Assembly (NCBI GenBank): GCA_032988165.1
Contig: JANTQF010000003.1
Span: 62,001-126,000, forward strand
Origin: Emmonsiellopsis sp. PD_33
Lineage: Eukaryota; Ascomycota; Eurotiomycetes; Onygenales; Ajellomycetaceae
Direction of reading: 5' to 3'
DNA: 64,000 nucleotides
Shown here: piece by piece, positions 48,797-61,933 of the stretch
Layout: each line of letters opens with the position of its first letter
Position numbering within the stretch: position 1 is the stretch's first letter
The notes under the pieces: model-generated
Seen by the model: only the letters and a program-made list of their open reading frames with translations
Databases searched by the model: none
What the model was told of the DNA's origin: nothing
Position numbers and translations under genes: made by a program

Positions 48797-49461
48797 TTTG
48801 AGCAATTTTGGGAGCAACAGGAACAGAATATATATTTGATGATGGTCATGGGAGTGCACCCCTTTCTCAGGATATAATTCCGCGTATACAAGTATAACCA
48901 CAAGGGATGTTTTAAGATATAGATATGTGCGAGTCTAGTAATCAGACAGCGCACATCGACGCTCTGATGGAGTGTCAACTCTCCCAAAGTGGAAGTCGGG
49001 AGGTTGTTATCGCGATGCAGCTTATCTAATCTGTGCTTATCTTATCAGCGTTCTGCGCTAACCCTGTTTGGAAGTCACCTGATTTGGGTCCAGTCACGTG
49101 CACACCTAATTTCAGCCTCCTCAAACATCTCAACGCAGCCAAACCTCCATTGATCTGTTTTATTCCATTTCTGCGTAGAGTCAAATGGCGGCTGGCAATC
49201 TCTGACAAAAGTGACTCCTTCAATTGTGACTCGAATCTCGTCTTCCCTGTCGTGACTCAGGCGCCCAATCCACCTCCACTCAAGCCAATGACATCACTCG
49301 AGACTGCGGCTGAAACCCTAGCTTCCGAAACGCCCAGCAGACACCGAAATCTTATAAATTCACCAGGCATGGAAGCATCTGCCGGGTATTTACGCACTTT
49401 TATCAATATTTTAAAAAAATACATGCTATCACTGTAAACTTATTTCTACGAGGTTTTTGGT
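48797..49461. promoter_or_regulatory. Divergent promoter region P450 / F-box gene
   Basis: About 665 bp between divergent starts. A CACGTG E-box lies near 49,095-49,102 (in GTCACGTGCAC). No gene seen. Confidence 0.5.
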
Positions 49462-51487
49462 ATGTTACCACAGCTCCCCTCAGAAATTATCTACCATATC
49501 GTCAGCTTTCTGCCCACGGCCAGCTGCATTATCAACCTTGCTCGATCCTGCAAACGACTGCACGAAGTCCTATCTGCGGATGACTACAGGATCTTTCAGG
49601 CCTTCGTACAGAGCCGGTTTTCCTCCATTGATACCCCTCCGCTCTGGGTCGACGCTGCCCGCGTCCTAACTTCACGTTCCCGAGCGTTCGACCGGAAAGC
49701 TGTGATCGGCCGATTTGTACTTCCGCCTCACAATGCACGCCGGGTCGGCCACCCACGGACCGTCCGGACCGACCACCCCACCCTCGGATACCGGCCGGTG
49801 ATCGACAGCTACGAAGTCTGGTACGGAAATAGTTGGAAGGATAGGAAAGAGGTCCTCGTTTGGGGTGCTGGTGCTGATCTGAATATCCGCGTCAAGGATC
49901 TAGGATATCATGGGAGACCCAGCGAACGAGGATCGACGGACACGGATATCACACTGAATGGCAGGAGACAGAGTATTGAGAAACTCCAAGATGGCGTGAC
50001 TTGGGCTATCTTTAATAGTCTTCATGGCGTGAATAGCTGGGATGATATCTCTGGGGTTCACGCTTTGCCTCCCCTGGGAGATACAGTCACCGATAGTGAA
50101 GATATCGTATTTGGACGGCGCAATGGGAGCCTTGTCCGGCTGTCTATTTCCCCCAGTGGAGGAACTAGTGAACTGAAAAAGCACTATATCACTGGGAGTT
50201 CAAATCTTGAAAAGACCGACATAAGCGGAGGTCCAAATAAAGTTCTGGCTGCCTCCCTGGACAGGCGATCAATCGCCTTTTACCGTGTTGACGCGGATGA
50301 GGATGAGGTTGCTCCGCTGGGTAACATAAAAACCACAGCGCATGGCTCCGCAAGACATAAATGCTCGCGCCTTTTGTCAGACGAGAAAATTGCTATTGGA
50401 TCTGACGGAGCCATTGATACAATATCTGTTTTCAACATCACATCAGACGCAATCACAAAAACTCGCGATATCAAGTTGGATATTTTTGACGAGACTGGCT
50501 TGTCGAAAAAGACCCAAGTATACGCTATTGAACCATTACCAGTAACATCACAAAGTGGAGGAAACGTAGGCGATCTATTTCTTGCAGGCTGGGAGGATAG
50601 TAAAACTAGGTACGAATCCCCCTCTTCTCGCCGCTCCTGCAGCTACTCCTAGCCTTCTTTCCTATGTTCTAGCTAACCACTTTCAATCCCATGACAATAG
50701 GCTTCATGACCTCCGCTCCCCAAAACCATATGTCTCACTATTCGTAGACACGGTGGACGACGGGCCAATCTATAACCTCCAACCAATAGGCCAGGAACGC
50801 TTCCTCGTTGGCAGCGGCGTCAACGCCCTCGTCAAAATCTTCGACATGCGCATGCCGGGAAGATACTCCTACATGGACGCATATCCTCCCATGAACCCCC
50901 AACCCAACGCAGTCCCAAACCATACAAACAACAATAATCACCACCACCACCACGACACCGCCAATCTCAAAGACTCCCTCACCTACCCGCGCAAGGACAT
51001 CTCAATCTACCTCTCCCAGAAACCCAGCCCAAACTCCCGCCTGCCCCTCCCCCTAACCCGCGACCGTCTCCGCTACCGAGGGCCCATCTACACCATGTCC
51101 CTCCCCTCCCCCTCCTCTTCCACCCTCTACGTCGGTGTTGAAGCGAACATCATCTGTCTCGACTTCGCCTCCACCGACGACCTATCAGGTCCCCATCGAT
51201 CATGGTACGACGAGAACCTCGGCCTAGGTCTGAACGTGGACGCAGCGCCCGATTACGCGCGGGATGCGAATTCGCAACCCTTTGATCTGTCGTGTTACGA
51301 GCGGCCGCTGCCGGAGGATCAGGGGAGGGGTGTGCGGTTGATGATGCAGGATCCGTTTTATGCGGCTGCGAAGAATGGGGAGATGTGCGCTAATGATGAT
51401 GCGAGGGTTTCTGGGTGGGATCGGAGATGGTTTCAGCCGTGGATTTCGAGTAATAAGAAGGTGAAGGGGAGATGGAGGAGGGTGTGA
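49462..51487 (+). CDS. F-box protein
   Basis: Two exons, 49,462-50,609 and 50,701-51,487, with a 91-bp intron; 644 residues. An F-box lies right at the N-terminus (3-45): LPQLPSEIIYHIVSFLPTAS, then INLARSCKRLHEVL. The F-box binds Skp1 in SCF ubiquitin ligases. The rest has blade-like repeats (VLAASLDRRSIAFYRVD; RFLVGSGVNALVKIFDMR; PIYTMSLPSP...LYVGVEANIICLDF) that suggest a diverged WD40-type propeller as substrate-binding part. A His-rich run lies in the linker (NNNHHHHHD) and a basic C-terminal tail at the end (NKKVKGRWRRV). The target protein is unknown. Confidence 0.8.
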
Positions 51488-52329
51488 GCTGGGGATGATA
51501 GGTGAAGAGAGAAGGACTGAGAATTTTGGGCTGATTGGGTGATTTTATGATTTTCGAGCCTTTTTGGAATTTTTGGCATTTTTGATATATGGTTTGTCTA
51601 CTTCTCTATTGATTTTCTACTGATTTCCTTATTCTTTTATTCATTTTTTTATGTCTGGATGAATGATTGATTCTATCTATATACGGCGCCGGGGCAAACG
51701 GACGATTTTGTGAAAGAAACTTAGACTATTTCCCTCCCCTACTAATACCACAAAACATCGGGAAAATATTTCAAAGCAGGCGCTTAGTTACTTAATTGGA
51801 AGTCCAGTTGCACCTGTACCCCTAATGATCGGTTTCATCGTACGATTTTAAGCGGCCACAAGTGCAATTGCTGGCTCATCTGGGTAACTCAAAGGGGTAG
51901 AATAGACGCCAAGGAGAGAGACATGCCATGCCGTTGTTGTCAAATCACATCAATATCTCCGTAACAGGTTCGAGTGATGATATTTGTTCTTGGGACCTTC
52001 TAAGTTCTATATATACTAAGAGGATAGCTCTGGAAATCAAAAGGGCTATTGCTTGCTGGCTGGCAACGAGAGCAGCCCTTCGTTTATGTGCTGCGATGCT
52101 GAGAAATTTATTCTGGGTACTCAATGGAATAAAATGGGAAAGACACTGTGGAAAAAAGGAAGATTGAATCAGAAAGAGATTGGAAGAGAAAACAGAATTG
52201 CTAAAGGAAACCAGTAAGCTCGAATTACAAACAACAAACACCGTTCTAGAAAAATAAAGGAAATGCAGCTTTTCCCCCCCGTTGTTGTCGTGAGACGTAA
52301 AGATGTATGTATCTGTTCTTGACACTGGT
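51488..52329. other. Convergent 3'-flank region
   Basis: About 840 bp, T-rich near the left stop. A 79-codon plus-strand frame (51,928-52,167) lacks any recognisable feature. No gene called. Confidence 0.5.
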
Positions 52330-53829
52330 CTAGTCCTCGAACTTGAACGACTTTCCTCCCGAGATGTCAATTGGCCCGCCACGGTACGAGCCGCGCTTCT
52401 TCTTGTTCTTCTCCTTGGTGAAGCCCTTGCCGCGGGTGACGGAGAGATCTTTATGGGCGCGTTCGGCGTATGCATAAGGGATGTAGGTGTTGGATGGATG
52501 GTCGTGTGGCTGTTCACTGAGCAGTGCTAGGGGGGTTGGTTTCGCACCGGAGCGTTTGACTGGTGGGGTATCAACTCCTGGTGTCGAGACGGGGGTGGCA
52601 TTTGAGTCGGATGTCGAGGTACTAGAGATGGCCTTCTTGGCTACAGTTGATGCTGATTTGGTGGCCGATTTCTTATTTTGCTTATTGCCGGCGGATGAGC
52701 CGGATGATGAATCGGAGGACGAGCCGCTGGATGAGGAGTTATCGGCGAGGGTTGCGCTGGAGTCAGCGGGCTCTGCGGGGGTCTTTTTGCCTTCTTCATC
52801 ATCGGACGAGTCAGATGATGATGACTCTGAGTCGCTGGAATCGCTAGAGTCGGAATCGGGGAGAGGAGTCTTGGCGGCAATGGCGGCATCTGACGATTTG
52901 GTCTTGGTTGACTTCTTTGATTTGGATTTATTAGATGAGGATGAAGAGTCTGAATCTGAGTCTGAATCCGAGCTCGAATCGGAAGAGGAATCAGAAGAGG
53001 AATCGGAAGAAGAATCAGAAGAGTCCGAAGCGGACGAAGATTTGGCTGAGGCGGTTGGTTTGGGCTTTTTCGCGTCCGTAGCTAGCTTTGTCCGTTTTGC
53101 TTGGGGCTGGTTGTCATCCGAGTCGGAGTCAGACGATGAGGAACTGGAATCATCATCCAGTTTGCGCTTCAGATTCTTCGATTGAGTTGTTGGAGCCTGT
53201 TCTGCTTGCTTATCCTCGCTATCACTATCGCTATCATCACTGCTATCACTTTCAGAGGAAGAGGAGGAGGACGAAGAGGACGAAGAGGAAGACGAAGAAG
53301 ACGAGGAAGACGAAGATGAAGAAGACGAGGCATCCCCCATCTCAACATCAGAGTCGCTGGAATCGGACGAGCTCGAATCAGAATCGCTGCTGTCGCTGCT
53401 GTCGCTGTCCTTGCTCGACGCCTTCGAGACAGGACTTGCAGCTTTTGTTGAGCGATCCCAGGTTTCGAAAAGCTCAATTAAAGAGGGCGTATCCTTGATT
53501 CCGGAGCCATTCACATTCCCCGCAGCATTGGCAATCGTTTTGTTCTCTTTCTGTTCTGTACCGAAAGCCTGGCTGGTCTTCTTGAAGCCGTAGGCGGTAA
53601 GAAAGCTATCGACTGCAGCGAGGAGGGCGGGAGGAGGATTGGCCTTTTTGGAGGCTCCTGAAGTCTTCGCATTCTTGTCCTATTTGGGTAGTTCTGTGTC
53701 AGAACTGCTGTATAAAAAGCCCACAGGGCGCATTGCATTGAATCAACCAACCTTTGCGGAAGTAGTCTTCTTTACCGTAGACTTCTTGCTAGATTTCGAC
53801 GACTTCTTGACATCTTTGGAGCTCGCCAT
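52330..53829 (-). CDS. SRP40/Nopp140-like nucleolar phosphoprotein with LisH-like N-terminus
   Basis: Two exons, 53,752-53,829 and 52,330-53,679, with a 72-bp intron; 475 residues. The N-terminus is lysine/serine-rich. It is followed by a LisH-like helix (PPALLAAVDSFLTAYGFKKTSQAF, about 37-60), then very long acidic serine tracts (SSDSSDSD repeats, CK2-type sites) alternating with lysine-rich patches. The last 55 residues match the SRP40 C-terminal domain (YIPYAYAERAHKDLSVTRGKGFTKEKNKKKRG, then GGPIDISGGKSFKFED). Such proteins act as nucleolar chaperones in ribosome biogenesis and RNA polymerase I or snoRNP trafficking. The serine repeats make length variation between strains likely. Confidence 0.85.
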
Positions 53830-54301
53830 TTTCCCTGGATACTACGTTACAGACACACCGGGAACCTGTAGACGTTGGCAAGATGGCGAGGTATGCGCGG
53901 AGATCTTGAAGCTGAGATGGAGCAGCTCGACATCGAAAAAAAAAACTAGCGTGGATTGGCGCAAACCTTCGATGGCAGCCACGCTAGGCCAGGACAGGCA
54001 AGGCGCGTTCCGGCCCGGCTGACATAATAGATTACTAGCCGTCCCAGCCCGCGTATCGTAATGACGGTATCTTGGTGCATCAACGTCCTGTTTGGGAAAC
54101 TCCGGGGCTCAAGACCACCATCTCACGTCAATATCAACCGCCTCCTCGACCACCCGTTCGCGCACCGGTTTGCTGCGTCCTTGTTCTCACTGAGCACTAC
54201 TTGACCCCCTTGCGCGGCCCTGGGCTGGCTCACTGGCATGCCTGGATTATGCCCAGTGCTCCAATGACCTATCCTAAACATCTTTGTCCGGCGCCCCTAT
54301 C
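53830..54301. promoter_or_regulatory. Divergent promoter region SRP40-like / sec3
   Basis: About 470 bp between divergent start codons. A short poly-A run lies at about 53,936-53,944. No gene seen. Confidence 0.5.
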
Positions 54302-57300
54302 ATGAACGGCCGCGAACGCCCGCGAGGCCTGCCTCCCAATGTCTCCCCCCCCAAGGAACGGCGGCCTATGGGCGACTCCCGCAATGGCAGCGGAATAGCG
54401 CCCGGGTCAGGCGGCATGACGAGGGCGGAGAAGTTCGAAGACGAGAAGCGGAGAGTGATCCAGAGCTGTTTCAGCAAGCAGGACGCGGATGGTTCCGGTA
54501 TGTCCTCACAAGACTGTTCTGCTCCAATTGGGATATCCAGTATGGGTGGCAGAGAATCCCGGGGCGGAATTATTCAGATATGCAGCTGGCACCTGCCGGG
54601 CATTCCGCCCCGATGCCTACCTACTCTACATCTCATCCTCAGACAAACCATTCAGCGCTAATATTGGCTATTTGTAGCTCTGGAATCATATATCACACAT
54701 ATACGGATTACCGAAGATGCGGCCTATCCATCCACGCCTCCTCCACCTAATTCCCCCCCTGAAAACAAAAAGCCCCGCTTGATTATCGTTTCCGTAAGAA
54801 AGTCCGGAAGGGTTCGCATGCACAAGGCGAGGGAGAACAATGATGGTTCCTTTTCAATTGGCAAGACGTGGATGTTGGACGACCTATCCCGTATCCAGAC
54901 CTATGAACACATGCCCACCTCCAATCCAGCCGATCAGCAGCAGAAAATGTGGGCATCTAATGTCGGGTTTCTGGTGACCATAACCAAGGGCTATTACTGG
55001 CAGGCTGCCACTTCAAAGGAGAGGGACTTTTTTATCGGGAGCTTAGTGAAAATATATAAGAAATACACTGGCGGCAAGGTGCCGGAGTTACTTGGTTTTG
55101 ATCCTCGGGATAGGGATACGATTGCTGGTTTTGTATCACCCAGCCAGCCACCTGGTCCGTCTCCTGGGGCGCGGGTGCCTCCTCCAGCCCGCCAAGATGG
55201 CGCTGGCCCTCGCCCCAGGTCTCCGCAGACAAAGTCGGAACGGTCAAAGTCTCCCTACACTAACCGCCTTCCAAGTCGCGACGGACCACCCAAAGAACCC
55301 AGAAGGCAACCATCTCGAGAACAATTCTTGCGCGGCCGACCAAGCCAGGATGATGTTCAGAGGGCTCGCCCTCAATTCTCTCCCGGAAAAATCCCCCCGC
55401 AGCAAGGAAGTCGCGGTGATCCTTTGTCGAAACCACCCGACCCCAATACGGCCGTCGAATCTCCAGTGCCATCACCATTACAAACTACGCAGGCTCCGCG
55501 AACGCGGGCACCTGGTATATCTCCTGCACCAAACCCCCTATCTAGCTCCACGGGCAATCAACCTCGGCCGCAGTTCAACTACGAGAATGGATTTCGTCAG
55601 GCACGTGTACAACACCCGACAGACAATGGCCGATTTACTTCAGGGTCAGAACCCCTTAAAAATCAACCGCCACCATCGGAACCCCCCCAGGGACCCATCC
55701 CACGCCGCCCCATTGTTGCTGCTAAAGGTAGTTTCGAAGACCAGAGTAGCCAGAGTGAGGATAAGTTTGTTACACCCCTTAGCACTCCGGACCCTCGGAA
55801 ACTTGAGACCCGCCAACCTTCTAGAGGAAGTGAGAAATCTGTTGCCGGTCTTGAGCCGTCTACTACACAGCGAAATGTCCCATTCTCCCTCCGGCCCGGT
55901 TCGGGAGATTTTACCAACGTCGTCAAACCCATTACTCCAGCAGCGGATACATCCAAACAGTCAACGAAACCCTCGTCGCCTGAAGGGGACGAGAGCCCCA
56001 TTGTACCTGAACCTTCTGATATACCCAAAATGCTGTCATCTCCAATTAGTCCGATTACCTCCGCTGACTCACCTGCGGCTGCTCCCGATAAAGAAGAGGG
56101 GGAGACTCATCGACCAGGTCTTGGTCCGATGGTGAAAAAGAAGCCAGCTGCAGAGCTTGCTAGTACTTTACGGAAAGCAGCCAATGCATACGGTGCGTTT
56201 AAGCCTCGAGCAGGTGGCGCTGCGGATAGATTATTGGCAGACAAGAAGAAGAACGAAGATAAGTCAGACAGCACCCCTGGTGTATTTCCAGGGTCATTGA
56301 AACGAGGAATGACAAATGATTCCATGATGTCAACTGCAACGGATTCTTCAGCAAAGGGAATAAAAGAGCCCACTCCAGCCGCCCCTCCAGTCGCCCCTCC
56401 AACAAATGAAGTACCAAAAGTACAGGTGACTGAACCCGCTCCTCAAGCAGAGGCGGAGAAAGTGATCCCGAAAGATGTGACCCCTGAGTCTCCCCCCTCA
56501 AAATCAGTTACCTCACAGGGAGAGCGTCGGCGTCAACGTCGTCCAGATAATACAACAAAATATTGCACCGCTCTTGGTATCGACCCAGCCCTGTTGGAAG
56601 GCAAGGGAGCCTACTTTGACGATATATTAACTGACATTGGATGGGACGGGAAACTGAGTGAGGACAAACGGATCGAAGACCTGGAGGCCGACGTCCGTCG
56701 GGAAATTGGACGGGTACAGGCGAGCAGTTGGCTGGGTCATCTCGAATTACAGGAAGGAAAGGTCGACCAGCTTGCAAGACTGTTTGACAAAACCATCGCA
56801 GAGTGTGACGAGTTGGATGGTCTTCTGATGCTGTACGCTCACGAACTCAATGTAAGTCCCGATACCATGTCACAGCCATCCGTTTCCATGCTGACAAGCT
56901 TTAGACCCTGGCGGATGATGTCGCGTACATCGAAGCGCAGTCGCAAGGTTTGCAGGTCCAGACGGCGAACCAAAAGCTTCTGCAAAATGAATTACAGAAT
57001 CTTCTAAAGACGATTTCAATCTCCTCTTCCGATCTTCGACCCCTCCGGGAAGCGTCCTTGAGTAGTCCAGATGGTATACAGGACGCAGAACTTTCTCTTT
57101 CGACCCTATACAAGGCTATGGTGACAATCGACCCCGACATTCGAACAAACCAAAAGCGATTGGCTGATTCTTCCGGTGATCGTGGTGGTGTCGGGGTGTA
57201 TGCCAATACCGAAGTCGGACAGATGCGAGCAGTAAAGGAGAAGCAGGGTGAATATCGGAATGAAGCTCAGCAATTCTTGCAGAGATTGAAGCAGTATATG

Positions 57301-59017
57301 GGATTGTCTTTCAAGATCGCGGAACAAAAAACAACCGATGCAGTCGCAAGTTCGCGGAAACCATCTGGAGGCTCTACAAAGATCGAACCGGGTGCTCATG
57401 GTCCTGCAAGACAAGAACTCTGGATGTATAATGCATTGATGCTTTTTGCGCGGGAAGTTAGCGAGCCTCAGTGGGCGGGAATCATCAATCTTTACGAGCA
57501 ACAGATGAAGAAGCCATACCAAAACGAGTTCAGAGACAACACCATGGCATGGAAGCGTGAAGCCCGGAAACCCACCGGTGATGAGCAGGAACTCTTGTTT
57601 ACGCATCAAGAAAAGGACCGGGAAGGCGAAGTTCTGACTACCGCGGCCCGGAAACTAACAGTCAGGCGGGGCAAAACAGTCCGTGTGCCTGGTGCCGTAC
57701 GATCGCCTGCTGTGGATAAAGCGGATGGGAAAATTGAACCCTATGAAGCTTTTGCCAAATCGCTGGATGATACGACGCAGCTACTTGCGGAGGAGCAAAA
57801 CTTTGTAGTGAGATTCTTCCATCTCAACTCACTTTCGAGTGCCGATTTCCCGGATCTGATTGCTGGTGATCGGCCTGAAGACCGAAGACCGCCAAAGGTC
57901 AGCGTCAACGAGTCGTATGACCCCGATCGTGATATGGCTAAGAGAGTGGAGCAGGTAATGGATGAAATATTTTCTCCTTGGGTGACTGATATTCAAAACC
58001 TTGCAGATTGGGCACTTAACGGCGATCCTTTGTAAGTTCTCCGTCATAAATATTCCAAAATTATCGCGTTGGCTAACCTAATTATACAGGCAAGGAGTTG
58101 GCGTGTTATTCTCCATGGAGCGGAAGCTCTCCGCATATGATGAGACGAACCAAGAATTTATCGTTCGCAACCTTCAGAAGATACATTCTCGCTTTATGGG
58201 CCTTTTCAACCGATTCGTCGACGAACAGATCCGTGCAATCGAAGAAACAAAAGTAAAGGTCAAGAAGCGTAAAGGTGTCATTTCATTCATGAAGACCTTC
58301 CCACTTTTTTCTGCAACGATCGAAAATATGATCACACTGCCATCACAAGAAACGTACGATATCCGTTTTAGCGTAAATGACGCCTACGAAAAGATAAACC
58401 GTGCCATGTGGGATAGTTTAAAGTTTATCGCAAAGGAGGCACCTGGCCAGCAAGCCGCTCCATCAGGCGCCATTGGCGACCCGGAAGACAAGGAAGCACT
58501 CAATTATCATATCCTTCTGATCGAAAACATGAACCATTACATCGAGGAAGTTGAGGCCCGTGATAATCTCATATTGACCGAGTGGCAAGACCGCGCACAA
58601 CACGATCTGCGTGAACATTTGCGACTGTACACCGACGCCGTAATCCGCCGGCCGCTTGGCAAATTGCTTGACTTTATCGAGTCGACAGAAACGCTGATTC
58701 AAACAGCCGCGACACCCTCCGACGTCGCTCTCCGCCCCAGCCATTCCCGCATCATCGTCAAAAAACTGCTCACTTCGTACGATCTCAAAGAGCTGCGGCG
58801 TGGGGTTGATGCGCTGAAGAAACGAGTGGAGAAGCATTTCGGCGACGCTGATGACCCTGGACTCACGCGTAGCTTGGTAGTGAAGGTGCTAAAGGAATGC
58901 GAGATACGGTACTCCGATGTGCATGACCGCATGCGGCATATCATTGCTCAGGTGTATGAGGGGCAGATGGAGATGGAGTGGCGGAAGGAGGAAGCAGTGG
59001 CTATGTTCAGGAGATGA
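54302..59017 (+). CDS. sec3: Exocyst complex subunit Sec3
   Basis: Four exons, 54,302-54,497; 54,678-56,851; 56,905-58,031; 58,090-59,017; 1,474 residues. Exon 1 has a basic N-terminus. The PH-like PIP2/Rho-binding domain of Sec3 (about 67-190) follows: LESYITHIRITEDAAYP, RLIIVSVRKSGRVRMHKARE, KTWMLDDLSRIQTYE and FFIGSLVKIYKKYTGG. Residues about 195-680 form a Pro/Ser-rich linker, and a TKYCTALGIDPALLEG segment lies at about 692. A coiled coil spans about 770-850, and the Sec3 C-terminal helical region runs to the end (WALNGDPLQGVGVLFSMERKL, KTFPLFSATIENM). Sec3 marks exocytic sites at the plasma membrane, here presumably the hyphal tip. All joins keep frame. Confidence 0.88.
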
Positions 59018-59561
59018 TTTGGGAGTATATAGTTTTTTTCCTGGTTTCATGAATTGGATATGGTTATATTGGCGTCTTTTGTGTCTTTTTCTTCGCTATT
59101 TCCCCTCCATCTGCATACTTCCAACTTTCTTCTGTCTTTTCTCTTTCTTCGATTCTTGTCCCTAGTTTAAGATCATTCCCACCTTTCCATGTCCAATTGG
59201 CATTTCCGATTTTCTCCCCAAAACAGCCAATGTAAAATATGAACTGTTCAAGTTGAAAAGGATTAATGCGAACAAATAATCAATGGTGATACACGAAACA
59301 TAGAAAACCCTTCTGCTCTATTTTACTTCGCCGGCCAAGAATAAGTATGTCCTAGATTCGTACAGATACAAAACCTGTTTATCATTTATTTACCTCCACC
59401 CTTTGTTCCAACACTGGCGGGTGCATGTTCTAGTTAGTCAAATCCCTGCGTTCTTTCCACCGCCAAAACACCACACCAACATTCCAACAACCTCCAAAAT
59501 TCCTCACACATCTCCCAAACCCGATCTGACATTTTGAACGAGCTCCCCAATAGGAGAGAGA
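59018..59561. other. Intergenic region sec3 / histidine acid phosphatase
   Basis: About 540 bp between genes on the same strand. T-rich 3' UTR of sec3 then AT-rich promoter sequence; no gene seen. Confidence 0.5.
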
Positions 59562-61715
59562 ATGCGGCTATCACAGGCCGGTCCCGCCGCTTTCTTGGTG
59601 TTACTCCGGCTTGTGGCTGGGGACAGCGGTGATGGGTGTGGAGCCGCATCCTCTGTTCCCGACTATTTCCAGACGGAACCAGGCCCATTTGCCGGTACGT
59701 GGTTCTTTGATATTGTATATTGAGTTGTTTTCCCTTTACTCCGGGGTTTGCTGTGCATACTATCTCTCGCAATCTGATCTCATCACTGTTTGTGTGTGAG
59801 CTCCTGTTTCATGGAACAAGACATACACGGAACATTTGTTTTCGCGAGACATTGCCATGATATTTAAGTAGATATTGATCTGATTGATATATAGGACCCA
59901 CGAAGACCGGGGCGCACCCGTTCCTGGCACACACAAATGCTGTTGGGTATGATTTGCCCAGCTATGTGCCGAATCGGCCGCTACATACAACTGTACCTAT
60001 CCTAGGGCAGTCAAGGGACGATAGCTCTATTTTCAGGCGTATGGGGAATTTGAGGTAGGTTAAACTACCTTTTGCTTATCTATCAAGACGTATAAAACCA
60101 ACTTGGCCTTGGTTGGATACTATGTTTTCAATACCTCGGTGGCTTGATATTCCTGCCACATATCCAAAAGACCCGGGTCTACGGATGTGTTACAGAATAT
60201 TCCCCGGTGATATTTATGGTCAAACACATACTAGTACTGATACTATTTAGCCCGTACTCCCCCTGTCCCTCCGGATTCGGTGTGGAAGAATATTCCCTCC
60301 CAGAGGGCGCAAACATATCGCAAGTCCACCTCCTCCATCGACACGGCTCGCGATATCCAACCGTGAACTCCGGTACAAGAGCATGGGCCGAGAAAATCCT
60401 CGCCAACGCCGACCAATTCAGCGGCAACCTCTCGTTCCTTCGAGATTGGTCGTACCTCCTCGGAGACGAACTCCTAACCGCCAATGGCCACCTCGAACTC
60501 TTTGAAAGCGGTGTACTACACTACTTCAACTACGGCAGACTATACGATGCAACCAAACGCCTGGTGGCGCGCACCACTTCACAGGTCCGCATGCTTGAGA
60601 GCGCAGAGTATTTCCTTGCCGGATTCTTCGGTCTTAAGTGGGCGGACAAGGTCGATCTGGAAGTCATCATCGAACATGACCTATTCAACAATTCGCTCGC
60701 GGGCACGAAGAATTGTCCCAATGGAAACAACCGCACTCTCCTGCCTGGCTATGCCGCTAGAGATATTTGGCGGGGAGTGTATTTGAAGAACGCCACCGAG
60801 CAGCTTCGCAAATGGTCTGGTACCTATAACTGGACGACGGACGATACTCACTATGCTCAGACTGTGTGCACCTACGAGACTGTCTCGCTGGGATCTAGCC
60901 CCTTCTGCACACTCTTCACCCGGGACGAATGGATGGGCTTCGAATATGAGGTCGACCTGACATATTCCGGCACCAATGGCTTCGCATCGCCGACCGGCCG
61001 GGCTGTTGGTATTGGCTATGTCGCGGAATTCATCGCAAGAGTAGAAAACCATCCCGTCAGCATCCACCCCGGCCTGTCGCAGGTAAATATGACTCTCGAC
61101 ACCAGCCCAAGCACGTTCCCAACAAACCAAAGCCTGTATCTCGACTTCAGCCACGATACAACCATCGTCTCCATCCTGACTGCCTTTGGACTACGGCAAT
61201 TTGCACAGGAGCTCTCACCGACTAGTCTGAAAGCTGATCGGGAACTACGGATTAGCCACATCGTGCCGTTCGCGGGCCGGTTGGCTATTGAAATTATCAC
61301 GGCGCCCGCACCAGTTGCCGAGAAGAGGCGTTCGCGTGATTCCAAGGCGGTATATGATTTAGCTCTACCGCAGAATGAGACGCGGTATGTGCACTTCATC
61401 CTCAATCAGCGGACACTACCGTTGGGAAGGAGCTTTGAACCGTGTGGACAGCGTGATGATGGGTGGTGCGAGTTGGGGACGTTCTTGGAGATTCAGAAGA
61501 AGGGGATTAAGCGAGCGCAGTATGAGAGTAGTTGTTTTGGGGAGTATGCAGCGCCTGGGTATGGGGATGTGAAGGATGGGGTGCCGCTGGCTGCGGATGG
61601 GAAGTGGAAGGGGGATGGTGAGGAGGAGGGGGTCCAGGGGGTTCAGGGGGTCCAGGGGGTCCAGGGGGTCCAGGGGGTCCAAGGTAGTAATGGACAGATC
61701 CCGATGAATTTATGA
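59562..61715 (+). CDS. Secreted histidine acid phosphatase (phytase-like)
   Basis: Three exons, 59,562-59,694; 59,895-60,054; 60,251-61,715; 585 residues. The introns are 200 and 196 bp, long for this window. A signal peptide (1-20, LSQAGPAAFLVLLRLVAG) fits the first exon. The catalytic RHGSRYP is at 128-134, with the nucleophile histidine at 129. The partner HD pair is at 399-400 (DFSHDTT), and several N-glycosylation sequons are visible. Histidine acid phosphatases release phosphate from phytate or other phosphomonoesters in the acidic exterior. Cysteines spaced across the chain suggest disulfides. The C-terminal tail contains six GVQ repeats encoded by a 9-bp array (61,632-61,684). The substrate (phytate or another ester) cannot be told from sequence alone. 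Confidence 0.85.
61632..61684 (+). repeat. 9-bp coding minisatellite in the phosphatase tail
   Basis: Six near-identical units of GTCCAGGGG encode GVQ. Located in the extreme C-terminus after the catalytic domain, so probably neutral in length. Confidence 0.9.
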
Positions 61716-61933
61716 TTACTTGTATCTGACCAGAGTTGTAAATACGTCAGAAGCATATTAGGTTATACCCGGCCGCTCGGGCGCCCGCGGGTGGGTGGCA
61801 ACACGCCGACTGTGTAAATATCAAACCCTAATTAATGAAAAAACGCAGTAGTTACAACCGTCGTCGAGCAGCCAAATTGCGACCATGAAATATCTAGACT
61901 GCATTTCCTCCCCCCGCATTCTTCCATATCACC

